In this document: positions 43,441-55,725 of the stretch, in pieces
Position numbering within the stretch: the first letter of the stretch is position 1
How the letters are laid out: each line of letters begins with the position of its first letter
Assembly: GCA_030180135.1 (NCBI GenBank)
Contig: CM058239.1
Coordinates: forward strand, 109,215,318 to 109,279,317
From: Orychophragmus violaceus
Lineage: Eukaryota > Streptophyta > Magnoliopsida > Brassicales > Brassicaceae
DNA: 64,000 nt
Direction: 5' to 3'
Made by a program: the position numbers and the translations under genes
The notes under the pieces: generated by a model
What the model was told of the DNA's origin: nothing
Databases searched by the model: none
The model's input: only the letters and a program-made list of their open reading frames with translations

Positions 43441-44105
43441 AAAGAAATACATTGAAGAAGATTGCTTCTCTATTATAGAGTTTTTCTATTTTAGAATAAA
43501 AATATTAGAATATATTAGAGATGGTCTTAGAGGTCATTTTTTAAAACCCTCTTATTATTTATCATTTTAAATATTAATAACTAAATTATTTTTAAAACTT
43601 TAAAATCATAAAATTTATTAAATTAATTAATTGATTTTATATTTTGGTTAAAATCTCTTTAGCAAAGCCATGTATTTTAATAATTTGTACTATCTAAATT
43701 TAAACTTAGAATAAGGGTTTATTGGATTGAGGATTTGAGAGGATTTTATTTTTCTCTCAAATCTCATGTTATTGAATTAGACATTTATACAAATCCTTCA
43801 AAATCTCAGCTTATTGTATTAATTATTTGTATAAATTCCTTAAAATATCAGCTTATTGGAAATTAAGTATTTCAATAACAAAATCTATCAAATAGAATTT
43901 TGAGGGATTTGAGATAGTATTTAGTGAAAAATTAATGAATACAAATATCACCTCTTATGATGGTATTTGAATTTTTTTTTTTTTAACTTTTTAGTTTTAA
44001 TATTATAAATACGAAAAATGAATTTAAAAAAATAAAAATATTATTTGAAAATAAAAATTATTTAGAAAAAATCAAAAAATTTAAATTTTCTATATCATAT
44101 TCTCA
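43441..44105. other. AT-rich stretch without genes
   Basis: Contains a Harbinger-like end GGGTTTATTGGATTGAGG near 43715, preceded by TAA. Its partner end is not clear. Confidence 0.4.
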
Positions 44106-44130
44106 TCTATACTATTAAAACAGAAGTACA
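44106..44130 (+). mobile_element. Helitron 5' terminus
   Basis: TCTATACTATTAAAACAGAAG preceded by A is the conserved start of Arabidopsis-type Helitrons. I cannot find a matching hairpin and CTAG end before the next Helitron, so the element is truncated or merged. Confidence 0.6.
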
Positions 44131-45189
44131 AAATAGAAAATACCATTAGTTTCGTTCTAATTACAAGATATGTCATTGATTTCCTTTGTTAATTAAAAAT
44201 TCATTAAGGATATAAAAGTTCAGTTCAAAAAAAAAGGATATAAAAGTCTCTACATTTACAAATTAAAACAATTCGAGTAAGAATTTCAAGCTAATCATTA
44301 AATCATAACTAATCTATAATTGAATATACTAATTAATATAATTTCCGAAAATATATTGATTAGTAAATTCCCAATCTTATCAAAATCTAAACCATCCTAA
44401 AATTTCTATTTTTAAATAATCGAATTTCCAAAAAATTAAAAAGCTTAATGTATTTAGCCATCAAAAAAGGAACATAAAATCTTTTATACAAACTAAAATA
44501 TTTTCAAGCTAACTATAAGATCTTCATCCTAACTAAAATATGACTTAAAAAATATTCCTAATATTTACATACCATGACAACCCTAACCCGTAACTCAAAC
44601 TATAAATATAGTGCAAATGTAGCATCACAATCATGAAGCATCTCCAGAGTGGCTGGTGCGTAAACGTTTACACTAAGGTTCACATCTCTTCGTTCTCTGT
44701 CTCTGTGTGTTTCCTTATTGTTTCTTGATTTTCTCCTGTGTGATTAAGCCAACTGTTGGAGAAATAATGTCTCAAATGAGTGTTGCTTCCGTTGAATTCA
44801 TTGATATAACCTATAGTGGTTTGTATATCCCTAAGTTCCATGTTTTCTATTTTTCTTCTCAATCCAAAAACTTAATACATTTCTTATTTGTGGCTTTTGT
44901 CTCTGTATAGGTTGTTCAAATATTAAGAGATGGTCTTGCTCTTGCGGAACACACATCCATAGTTTTGCCTCTGAATAGAATATATATATTATTTAGGTAA
45001 GTATTCTAACTATTTATTTGTTGCATGAATGGGATGTCAAAACAAAGTTTTTATCTATAGCCTATATCTTTGCGTTTATATTTTATACCAGGAATAAGTC
45101 AGGGACGAGAAAAATCTTTTTCCTTAGATGTATTTTAAGAAGTTCTCCACATCATTATATGTCCTCTTTTCATTTTAGATAAATAATAT
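44131..45189. other. Helitron interior, unassigned
   Basis: AT-rich. 44690-44990 has a more gene-like composition, with short open pieces around 44768-44815 and 44910-44975 separated by intron-like DNA. I cannot name a source gene. Confidence 0.35.
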
Positions 45190-45404
45190 GACACAAACCC
45201 TCTCATTTTCGAAAACTCCTATTTCAAGTAATGTAAGTTTCTCTCTAAGGCTTCTTCATTGTCGTATTTGACCGAGTCTGAATCAGAATCTCTTGATGGT
45301 TGTTAAACCGGAGAGATAATAAGCGGAGAAAAAGAAAGACTTCTTAATCTGCCAACCGACACGGTTTTTCTTCAGAACCCTCTCTTTCGTCCTCTGGTCG
45401 AGAG
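45190..45404 (+). pseudogene. Ascorbate peroxidase gene fragment (cytosolic APX-like)
   Basis: Two exon pieces in the correct order. 45190-45228 reads DTNPLIFENSYFK. 45313-45404 reads EIISGEKERLLNLPTD, then FLQNPLFRPLVER, the C-terminal part of plant cytosolic ascorbate peroxidase, which reduces hydrogen peroxide with ascorbate. About 85 bp of intron-like DNA separate them and the donor has lost its GT (AAG then TAATG). A hAT MITE then interrupts the exon, and HAA follows at 45632. The haem ligand and active-site exons are missing. It lies downstream of a Helitron 5' end, so Helitron capture is likely but not proven. Confidence 0.72.
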
Positions 45405-45623
45405 CAGGGGCGAATCTAGAAAAATTATTCAGTGGGTGCATCATTGATAAGAAAATAAAAATAAGACATAATGAAGGTTTGAACTTGGAAAGTTGTGGGT
45501 GCACAAGCTAATTTTTACCATGTAATCTACAAAGGTTCTACTAATTTCTCACACAAAATTCTAGAAACTAATATGATTATGGGTGCACGTGCCACCACAC
45601 GTACTAAGCTGGCTTCGCCCCTG
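45405..45623. mobile_element. hAT MITE within the APX fragment
   Basis: 219 bp with ends CAGGGGCGAATCTAG and, from the right, CAGGGGCGAAGCCAG. Perfect 8-bp duplication GTCGAGAG (45397-45404 and 45624-45631). No coding capacity. Confidence 0.93.
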
Positions 45624-45631
45624 GTCGAGAG

Positions 45632-46990
45632 ACATGCTGCAGGCTTACAACTCATCATCTCATGATTCTAATTGTCATATATATTATGTTTTGCAATTTA
45701 GTATTATCACAGATTATATTATTACTCTCAGGATGAGAACCCGGGTAGGTAACAACACAATGAACTATTCTTTCTATACATTTCTCTTACTTTTTCTCAT
45801 TGACCTACGTTACATCTTTGATCACCTTTCACTTAGACTTACAAACACATGTTTTTCTCTCTCTTAATCTGACCACAATGGCTTAATATTTAAGGTACGA
45901 TCATATGCTTTGCAGGTTTGTCGACAAGGAGTATTCTGAAATTTGATGGTGTCAGAGCACCTCCATCCATTAGAACCCCATATGGGTTTCTAAATCTATT
46001 AAATATCAATATTTATAATTTAATTTAATTATATAATTAAAAGTCAGATTTATAAAAGAATTGATCAGACAAGTGTCTTATGGGGTTTTTAAAAAGAACT
46101 CATAGTTCATATTTAAGAACTCATAGTTTCTTAGGAAGAACTCCTCTCTCTCCTCTCTCTTACTTTTTTATTTTTTATTCATTTTAATTGTTAGAACTCC
46201 TCTTTAGAAACCCTCGTTGAAAATGCTCTCATGTCCTATCTCGTGAGTCGTGATTCTTGTGTCATTATCATTGTAATCACATAAAATGTAAAACTAAAGA
46301 AATGACTTTGTATTGCACATGTATGCATTGGGCTGTTTGTAATTGATGAAATAAGATAATGGAGTTGATGGAAAAGAAACGTGGAAATATCTATATTTTA
46401 CCAATGATTATTCCTATAATTATAGTGTTCAAGTCAGATTGCCTTCCAAGATTTATTAATAATAAAGATAATTCAATTCAATCCTGTATAACTAAATTCA
46501 TTTCAATCATATCTAAAATAATTAAACAATATTTTAGTTAGTATGTGATCACGTATTTTAATTATTATTGAATATATTATTAACCAAATAAAAAAGCATT
46601 TATAAACAAAGCATAAGAATATATGAGTAGTCTAAAATTAGGAACATTCTTACTATATTATATGCATAATTAAACAATATTTTAGTTAGTATGTGGTCAC
46701 GTATCTATACTTCTTATACTTCTAAAACATGTGACTTTTTAAAAAATTATCCTTGATTTCATGTGGGATATTACTTTTTATACCATGCTTTTATTTGTTA
46801 TTTTGTGGATTCATTAAGGGTAATTTAGGTATTTAGAAAAATGCTCACTCATTAGGTTTTGGTGGGGTATACGAAATAAAAAACGGGACCATATTTATAA
46901 TCTTATATGTCGATATGCATATTACAAATAATTTCTATAACTATCATCAAGATAAAAACACAAATGATATGACACATAAATAAGATGAAA
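45632..46990. other. AT-rich stretch with a possible small MITE
   Basis: 45954-46229 begins AGAGCACC and ends AATGCTCT, a common plant MITE-like pair of ends, without a clear target duplication. A degenerate Helitron start lies near 46700. No gene. Confidence 0.35.
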
Positions 46991-47000
46991 TTGTAGTTAT

Positions 47001-47340
47001 ACCAAACGACATTTTGGTTAAGTTTAACAAATGACATTTTGGTTTTGCTCTCCTGCATATGACAATTGAAATCGATCAAATTCATGTTAGACCAAACAAC
47101 ATTTTGGTTAAGTTTAACAAATGACATTTTGGTTTTGCTCTCCTCCATAGGACATATAAAGTCCATCAAATTGTAGTTAGACCAAACAACATTTTGGTTT
47201 TGTTCTCCTGCATATGACTCCTAAAGAAGAAGAAAATGTAGTATTGACCAAACAATGTTTTGGTTTAGTTTAACAAATGACTTTTGGTTTTGTTCTCCTA
47301 CACATAACACATAAAGAAGACCATTGTAGTTACACCAAAC
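47001..47340. repeat. Minisatellite, ~90-bp unit
   Basis: Four consecutive units starting ACCAAACRAC at 47001, 47091, 47181 and about 47247, then a partial start at 47333. The shared core is CATTTTGGTTAAGTTTAAC. The third unit is shortened. Confidence 0.85.
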
Positions 47341-47486
47341 GAATTCCAAAAAATCAATTTTCGATTGGTCTAATTCTGGTTTAAGAGTTATACACACGTC
47401 CCAAATTCTTAAAATGAATTCCAATTGTAAACTGGTGTAATATAAAAAGATATTCTATACCACCTATGAAACCAATAAAATCCAAT

Positions 47487-47925
47487 TAATATGTTACCAT
47501 ATATTAACCATGAATATATACTAAATAAACTAAAACGGATTACGCTTCAAATTCAAAAACTAGACCAAATCTAAACATCATTGATCATACATAATATTTA
47601 GTAAACAAATATGATCGGAAACAAAATTACATATTCTTGATTTGCAAGAATATTCTTTCAAGACTTTTACCTAAAAAAATAACAATATACAACGTATTAT
47701 ACTCACTTTAACTATTCTATTAATATGTTATCATATACTATCCATGAATATATAGTAAATAAACTAAATAGGATTTTACTTCAAATTAAAAAACCAAATT
47801 TAAACTACATTTATCATAGATAAGATTTAGTAAACAAACATAATCGGAAACAAAATTTGATATTACTTGATTTGCAAGAATATTCTAACAAGACTTTTAC
47901 CTAAAAATAACCGTCAATTTGTATT
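47487..47925. repeat. Tandem duplication, ~234-bp period
   Basis: Two diverged copies start TTAATATGTTA at about 47487 and 47721 and share GATTTGCAAGAATATTCT and CAAGACTTTTACCTAAA. No frame. Confidence 0.75.
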
Positions 47926-48317
47926 ATATTTTTTATAGATCTAATAACGATTGAAAATGAAATAGACAAAGATTTATGGGTTTTTCCTAAGAAGAACAAG
48001 GAAGAGGAAAATTTCACAGATAAAAAAACAAAGATTTATTTTAGAAGGATGATGATACGATGAGATGTAAAATCGGAGAAGAAAAGACATAGAATCACGG
48101 CTTTGTCTGAGAGTACCAGCAAAGAAGAAAAGCCTCAGATTTTAGATCGGATAAGATAAAAAAATGATAGTTTAGACCAGTACAAATCAGATGATGGGAC
48201 ATATCCATTGGGCTATAATATTCAAGTAATTTAAGCAACATTTTCCCAATATTGGTATGCATATGCACTTTTCTAATTTTATTTCAACAAGTAAATAGGC
48301 CAGGTATACATCTATAC

Positions 48318-48649
48318 TATTAAAACAGGTGACTGACCATGGTACATAAATGTTGTTTCCGAAATTTGCCATTGATATTATTAGGATTTGTAACATTCAT
48401 TAAGGGTAATTAGGGAATATAACATTATCTCTACAATCCATGTTTCCAAACAAGACAATTATTAAACATGTAACCAAACAACCAAAATCTAATGGGTCAC
48501 ACTTTCCTAATTAATTAAAATCAAAACAAATTAATTGATAAATATAATGAATAATTTATACATCAACTATTATATATAAATTAAGATTCTCTAATTTATG
48601 ATTTAATTCAAAATATATTTATAATATATTTTAATATTTTTTATTTTGT

Positions 48650-48687
<38 letters not shown>

Positions 48688-49134
48688 TATTACGATTGAT
48701 GTTTTTACGATTGTACTTTTTAGCAGGTTTTTCCATCAAACTGAAAAATATATAATTAATTAAACGGGTAGAAAAATTAATTAGAACAGGTGACTGACCA
48801 TGGTATTAAAACATGTGACTGACCATGGTACATAAATGTTGTTTCCGAAATTTGTCATTGATATTATTAGGATTTGTAACCTTCATTAAGGGTAATTAGG
48901 GAATATAACATTATCTCTACAATCCATGTTTCCAAACAAGACAATTATTAAACATGTAACCAAACAACCAAAATCTAATGGGTCCCACTTTCCTAATTAA
49001 TTAAAATCAAAACAAATTAATTGATAAATATAATGAATAATTTATACATCAACTATTATATATAAATTAAGATTCTCTAATTTATGATTTAATTCAAAAT
49101 ATATTTATAATATATTTTAATATTTTTTATTTTG

Positions 49135-49183
<49 letters not shown>

Positions 49184-49283
49184 TATTACGATTGATGTTT
49201 TTACGATTGTACTTTTTAGCAGGTTTTTCCATCAAACTGAAAAATATATAATTAATTAAACGGGTTGAAAAATTAATTAGCCA
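48318..49283 (+). repeat. 486-bp tandem duplication in the Helitron
   Basis: Copies start at about 48318 and 48804 and are nearly identical over 480 bp. They differ mainly in the length of the TA runs (48651-48675 and 49137-49176). Confidence 0.88.
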
Positions 49284-49575
49284 ATCTCGATTATAAATTT
49301 TCTAAACAAAAATTCGCATATAGTAAATAATTTCAGCTGATATATTTTAAAATTAATAAAATATTAAAATGATTCCATACTTATATTATTCAAATATTTG
49401 AAGCGACAAATTATGTTTTATGTTTAAATGAAGTTTTAACGGATAGTTCCATCAAATTTGAAAATTATATATACGACTACAACTTGTATTTTATAAAATA
49501 ATATTTTAGATAAATAAAATAACAATTAAACATATACCACATAACTTTTACAATAGTTGTTTTCACATATATATA

Positions 49576-50125
49576 TATTTTCCAAAATATGATCTTACGA
49601 TACAACACAGATTAAAATATATAATGCGAAATCGTTATTTTAATCTCTTAATCCTTACGATATATCTCCTCCAAATAACACATAATTCATTTAAAAAAAA
49701 AACTAAATTGCTAACTCACTGTTTATAATGTTGGTTAAACAATTATAATCAAAATTAGATTACATAATTAAAAATCTAAACTACTATTAACAAAATGAAT
49801 AAAAAGTAAAATTTGTAAAGAAAATTAAACCCGCACTTTCTAAGTGCGGGTTTAATGCGAAATCGTTATTATAATATACAACACAGATTAAAATATATAA
49901 TGCGAAATCGTTATTTTAATCTCTTAATCCTTACGATATATCTCCTCCAAATAACACATAATTCATTTAAAAAAAAACTAAATTGCTAACTCACTGTTTA
50001 TAATGTTGGTTAAACAATTATAATCAAAATTAGATTACATAATTAAAAATCTAAACTACTATTAACAAAATGAATAAAAAGTAAAATTTGTAAAGAAAAT
50101 TAAACCCGCACTTTCTAAGTGCGGG
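49576..50125 (+). repeat. 275-bp tandem duplication of the Helitron 3' end
   Basis: The hairpin occurs twice, at 49830-49850 and 50105-50125. Only the second is followed by the TCAAAATCTAG terminus. Upstream sequence is repeated almost unchanged. Confidence 0.88.
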
Positions 50126-50210
50126 TCAAAATCTAGTCTATACTATTAAAACAGAAGTACAAAATAAAAACTACCCAAATTTTTTCTTTTAATTACAAAA
50201 TATGCCATTT

Positions 50211-50846
50211 AGTTTCTTTGTTAAATTTTAAAATTTATTAAGGGTAAAATGTCTTTTAGTTTTTCCTAAAATTGTATGATCCTTGCAACAATAATACCAA
50301 ATTAGTTTCCACAACCGATTCATTTTAAAAATATGGTATATTCTCATTTTTAAATATCTAATTAATAAATTACCATATTTAAATTCCATAAAATTGTCAT
50401 TTCTATAACTAATTTAGCTTTGCCAGCAAAATATTTCAAAAAATAATTTCTCAAGAAAGTCGCACGGGATCACATCAATCTCTTTACTTTTTCATCTCTC
50501 TCTCGGTGTGTATGTTTATCTTTGTTTTAGTTTCTTTGTTAAATTTTAAAATTTATTAAGGGTAAAATGTCTTTTAGTTTTTCCTAAAATTGTATGATCC
50601 TTGCAACAATAATACCAAATTAGTTTCCACAACCGATTCATTTTTAAAATATGGTATATTCTCATTTTTAAATATCTAATTAATAAATTACCATATTTAA
50701 ATTCCATAAAATTGTCATTTCTATAACTAATTTAGCTTTGCCAGCAAAATATTCCAAAAAATAATTTCTCAAGAAAGTCACACGGGATCACATCAATCTC
50801 TTTACTTTTTCATCTCTCTCTGGGTGTGTATGTTTATCTTTGTTTT
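50211..50846 (+). repeat. 318-bp tandem duplication
   Basis: Copies 50211-50528 and 50529-50846, each starting AGTTTCTTTG and ending in ATGTTTATCTTTG. Only a few differences. Confidence 0.9.
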
Positions 50847-51103
50847 TTTACTGTTTTCTCGGTTCTGCCTCCTTAGAGTAGCCTTATGAACCCTAAGTTC
50901 TTTAGGCAAATTTCATATATGGCTTAGTTAGGAGGCAAAAAAACATTCTGATCATCAATACTTTTCTGTATTGCTTTTGGTCGTTTTGACTTTGGCTTTT
51001 GTTTCTTTCGAGGAGGAGCTTCTGTTTTATTCAAATCAAGCTTCTTCCCAAAAAAAAAGCTTGAGGCATTAATTTTCATAGTTTAGTTATTGAAAAAAAA
51101 TAA

Positions 51104-51493
51104 AGTCGATCGCCTCGGATGTCGCCTTCAAGGCAAAAACTACTTCCGAGATCAACGTAAGCTACAATTTAACTCTAGGTTTTCACTCCGTTTACGAAAT
51201 CTGGAATTAATGTTTTTGTAGGTAATCGCGATTCTGAATTTGATGTATAACACAATGGATTGATTGATGAAATCGTATAGGATTGTGTATTGCTATTGAG
51301 GTATTTGTTTTCTGGTCCCAAAATTTGTTTGTATGTAATTGTGGCTTTCTCTGTAGTATAAAGGCAACATACACTGACAAATGTATTTGATAAGGCTCCG
51401 ATTGTGGATAAGAAAGCTTTTGTGGCACCAAGCGCCTCAGTTATTGAGAGATTGGAGGAGGATCGTCCATTTGGTATGGATGCGTACTACGAG
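51104..51493 (+). pseudogene. Gamma carbonic anhydrase gene fragment (mitochondrial complex I CA type)
   Basis: Two exons with their intron. Exon piece 51104-51156 reads DRLGCRLQGKNYFRDQ and ends at a GTAAGC donor. The intron ends TCTGTAG at 51356. The second exon (51357-51493) reads RQHTLTNVFDKAPIVDKK, then AFVAPSASVI, and after a frameshift GGGSSIWYGCVLRG, ending at a GTGAGC donor. This is the start of plant gamma carbonic anhydrase, a subunit of the mitochondrial complex I matrix arm. Defects: an in-frame TAA right after the splice acceptor, where Ser is usual, and a deletion/frameshift before GGGSS. Keeping the intron shows capture from DNA, not a retrocopy. A further exon-like piece (PEIADNLKFKTKRIVDNI, about 51591-51645) is of unknown origin. 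Confidence 0.82.
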
Positions 51494-51824
51494 GTGAGCA
51501 AGCTCATAAGCTTCTGTGTTTGGTGTTTGACTTACTTGATTTCTCATAAAGTGACCAACTTTTGTTTAAGTTATATCTACGTCCAGAGATTGCGGACAAT
51601 CTAAAGTTCAAAACAAAGAGGATTGTGGACAACATTCTTTATTGTCAATGATTTCAGGCTTAGATCACCCCGTATTTCAGGCTTGGAGATCCCGGTATGT
51701 GTTTTCTGGTTAAGACCCCTTTTTTGATTAATGTATTCAAATTTTACTCTTAATTATATATAAATATTTTTGAATAATGATAGAATATATTTAAAATTCA
51801 AAACTTCTATTTTAATAGTATAGA

Positions 51825-54800
51825 TATAATTATTGATAATTTTTATTACATTTAATAAAATAGCATATATTATTTATAACAAGAGAAGCAAAACAATATA
51901 TATTTTCAGTTTCATAGATATTGAATATAACTTTTTCTATTATATTTGTTAAGATATAATTTGACATGATATGTTTGCTATTTGTTTGAGATATATCAAA
52001 CTTATTTGGGATATATTTCTATATAATTCAAAATATATGTGATATTTAGCTAATTACACCAAAAAATATTCATAGAAACAAAAATAAAATCGACAGTTGT
52101 CTAAAAACATATTGAGTACTCATCCATTCACTATATAAAAAATATATCTAGGCAACAAAAAAAATTCTGATAACTAAAATTTTTGATATAATCTTTGCAT
52201 AAAAGTTGGCGGATTTTTATTGGTTTTTTCAAATAAACATATAGTTTGATTAAGTCATTGTATCTTGACAAAATAACAACCAAATCTTAGTTTATATTTA
52301 ATTTAAATATTTTAATAACGTAAAAATTTTCATATATTTCATAAAAGCATGTTTTCTAATTATATACTACTAAAACATAAATACAAAATAGTTTTTACCA
52401 TTGATTATCCCTAATTACAAATATGTCACTTTATTTTTTTTGTTAAATTTCAAAGCTTATTACTGGTAAATATTTTTTAATCTTTCAAAAGATCGTCTAC
52501 TTCTAGAAAATTTTAAAATGGCTATTTTTAAAATATCATGTAATTTTTTGTGTGTTTTGTATTGAAATTTGAAAAATGGATATTTATAAACAAACATAAA
52601 TGGGTTTAAATAGGCACATGTTTTTCGATCGTTTAAACGGACGGATCTAAATGAGTTTTAAATATAGACGGGTCGAAAAGGGTCCATGTGCCCGTTTTTA
52701 CATAGAAAATATCATTACAAAACTAAATAAAATTTTAATCACATTATCTTAAATAGGTGGGAAAACAGGCGGGTAAAATGTCTACGAAAATATACAAAGT
52801 TAAATTTTATGTATGTTGTATTAGAGTTTTTAAAAAAATGTTTATAAAGCGGCTTAAACGGACTTAAATGGGTGGGTATAAATGAGTCTTAAATATAAAC
52901 GATCTAAATGAGTCAAGTTTAGTATTAAAAACATTTCAAGTATTGTTGATAAATATCAAATGTTTTCAATATATCAAACATTTTCATATAATTCTTTGAG
53001 AAGTTTCCTAAATTAAAGGACATTAATTCATAAATATTTAAAAAGAGATACGGATTATAAAAAATTTCAGAGCAATCTAAACAAAATATCTTTTTTTAGG
53101 TTGTCTAAATTGAAACATTTTTCCAATATATAAATCATATCTGGTTCTAAACAAATATTCATTTTTAAGCTTATGTCTGAATGCGTATTTTTGGTTTCAT
53201 TCTAATTTTTATTTTGGTTTATACTTTATATGCAAATGTACTATTCTTCGACAAATCGGACTGTTGACTTCTCTAAAAATCCTATGTACTTTTAATCTAT
53301 TTCTCAAGTTCCATCTACCGAATTAACGTTACTATTCCTGGTTGATTTCAGTTAAAGAATAAGTAGCCATCGAAAAAGAACCAAACATCTAGAGTCGGTT
53401 AGTCTAAAGTATATATATATATATATATGTTGATTAAATTAATTTTTTGGGTTGTCTTCGTTTATTGTTTGTATATTATTATCAATTTTGTGTACTTTCT
53501 TCATGAATGGATTAAATATTCCAATGATATTCTCATCCGAAGATGACTATTTATGTTTTTCTTCATTTGTTTATGCACATTTTAAACTCCTAGACATTAC
53601 AATTCTTTTCATTCTCATTTCATTTAACAATACCCAAACATTAAATTTGCATTTTAATCATTATTATGACTTATGCTACAAAAATATTTTCCATATTATC
53701 CTGCCTTTTATTTTAGTTCAGCTTCATTATTACATTTATTTTCAATTTGTACTTTTCTAATCAGCTTTAACTTTTTTTTAAACAGGATTACACCAAAAAA
53801 ACAACAAATCAACCAAACCTATTCGACTTAAACCAAATTACGCAAAATTACCCAACTCTAACCAAAAGACAACGAACATTAGTTTAATTTACCAAGATGT
53901 TAATTGTATTAGCACATGTTAATTGAATACCATTTACCGAAACTGTATTAGCACATAATTGAATACCATTCCTGAATATAAATCATATTGTAATGCAAAG
54001 AAAGAGACAATTGTTGACAAGAATAAGATTACTATATTAAAAAAACTATACTTTTAAAACATAAGCAAACTTTAGAAATTGTATATAATTTTGATTTATT
54101 TACAAATTGTGCAATTTTGTTCTTTAATTGTTTTAAATTTTTAAGGATAAATATATCTGTATAATTTCTAGAGAAAATCGTGTAATCCGTAAAATATAAA
54201 ATATTTTATCCTGTATATTTTCAAATATATTAAATATTTTGAAATTTATTATACAATATTTTTTGACTTACGTGTTGTTGAGATCTTTTTAATTTTGAAT
54301 CAATTTATTACCTTTTGTCAACTACTTAATTTATTACCAAAATCAAATTAGTTGAAATATTATAGATATTTAGTTGATACAAAATCAAATAATTTGAAAA
54401 TGATAAAAAATAAAATTCGTAAAAAACTAGCTATACTATTAAAGAAGAAATACAAAATAGAAATTTCATTAGTTTTCACTTTAATTACAATCATGCCATT
54501 TAATTTCTTTATTAATTTAATTCTAAATAATTTCAAAAATATTAAATAAAAGGAAAGATATTTATGGTTAAGATATTGTGGTTAATCATATTAGTAAAAA
54601 ATATTTATTTTTGAAAGTATTTAATCTACAAGTATTTTATAGAAATAAAAAACAAACTAACACAATCGAAATTCAAAAGTATTTTAGATACAATTATTAG
54701 TATTTAATTAATATTAATTTTTTTAAATTTTAATATCATAAATATGATTTAGATATTAATAAATAAAAATATAATTTAACAAACATATTTTTTATATTAA

Positions 54801-55725
54801 TTTACTTAAACAAAAATTATTATATTTCTAAAACAAAAACAATCTTCGACCTTAAAGTAAACTATTTTCTAATTAATAATAGAGAATATTTTGTATATAT
54901 TTTTATTTATATTAGTTAAACGCAAAAAAAAAATCTATTTTAGAAATTAATTAGTTTTTGACATATATATAAATTTTTGGCCCAATCATTTATTTTTGAC
55001 CCAAATTTACTAAATTTTCAAAAAAAAATAAAGCAAGTCGATTTTAGAAATTAATTACAAGTAATATTTTTGGAAACGTTAACTCAAACAAAATATAATA
55101 TTTTAATTTATTATTCTTAATTCTTTGCCATTAAGTTTATGATTATTAATTTTAAAGATACAAATTATATAAATAATAAATCTACACAACATATTCAATA
55201 TAAATCATTAGTATTGCATTCTTAATATCTCAGTTTTTTTGTAAATTATATCATGTTAATAAATTACAAAAAACCAAAAAGAGAAGAAAAAAAACTAAAA
55301 CACACAAAAACATATAGTTTACTTAAATGAATTTTTAATTTATTTAATATATTTTATAACATAATATATGAAAATATGGGTTTTAATTGTTGTCAAAATA
55401 TTATTAGCATTAGTTAGAACTGAGAATTTGTTCAAAACTTGCGGTCCTACTTCAATAGATCCACCACAAGAGAATTATCTATCAAATAATTAAATTAAAA
55501 ACCATTAAATTAAGGGTTATGAGGATGAAGATTTTGGATATGGCGGGTGGATTATCTTTTAATTTTGGTAAACAGGTTTTCAGAAACCGCAATTTATTAT
55601 AGATAATTATAAATATTAACTAATTTAGTGTAAATATTATATAATGAAATATATTACTAAAATTATTATTTTAATTATTTATTTAATTTATATAATATTG
55701 AAAAATCTAATAATAACATAATGCA
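51825..55725. other. AT-rich Helitron-like remnants
   Basis: No gene. Degenerate Helitron starts near 52370 (TATACTACTAAAACATAAATAC) and 54431 (CTATACTATTAAAG). 52590-52940 repeats AAATGRGTSTTAAATATARACG-type words. A short TA run lies at 53410-53428. Frames at 53452-53760 and 54352-54549 have only low-complexity, membrane-like composition and no homology I recognise. Confidence 0.45.

Larger units (their letters stand above)
48311..50136 (+). mobile_element. Helitron with both ends, internally duplicated
   Basis: Starts TCTATACTATTAAAACAG after A (48310) and ends with hairpin CCCGCACTT-TCT-AAGTGCGGG (50105-50125) followed by TCAAAATCTAG, then T. The ends follow the Helitron TC...CTRR rule with insertion between A and T. 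It carries two tandem duplications and no Rep/helicase gene, so it is non-autonomous. Confidence 0.85.
50137..51824. mobile_element. Segment bounded by two inverted Helitron 5' termini
   Basis: The left end TCTATACTATTAAAACAG follows directly on the CTAG of the previous Helitron. The right end, on the minus strand from 51824, is TCTATACTATTAAAATAG. No hairpin plus CTAG is seen inside. It could be two head-to-head truncated Helitrons or one element with copied ends. It contains a tandem duplication and a captured gene fragment. Confidence 0.6.

Noticed and set aside
44707..44910. 67-codon frame starting MFPYCFLIFS
   Set aside because: Could hide a captured exon pair, but the frame itself crosses intron-like sequence and I recognise no donor gene.
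45954..46229. MITE with AGAGCA...TGCTCT ends
   Set aside because: Ends match only 7-8 bases and no target duplication was found, so it is mentioned only as a possibility in the flank entry.
53452..53760. 102-codon hydrophobic frame resembling a membrane protein
   Set aside because: AT-rich DNA gives Phe/Leu/Ile-rich frames by chance; there is no family, no promoter, and it lies in Helitron debris.
54352..54549. 65-codon Lys/Ile-rich frame
   Set aside because: Spans a degenerate Helitron start and has the composition of the surrounding AT-rich DNA.
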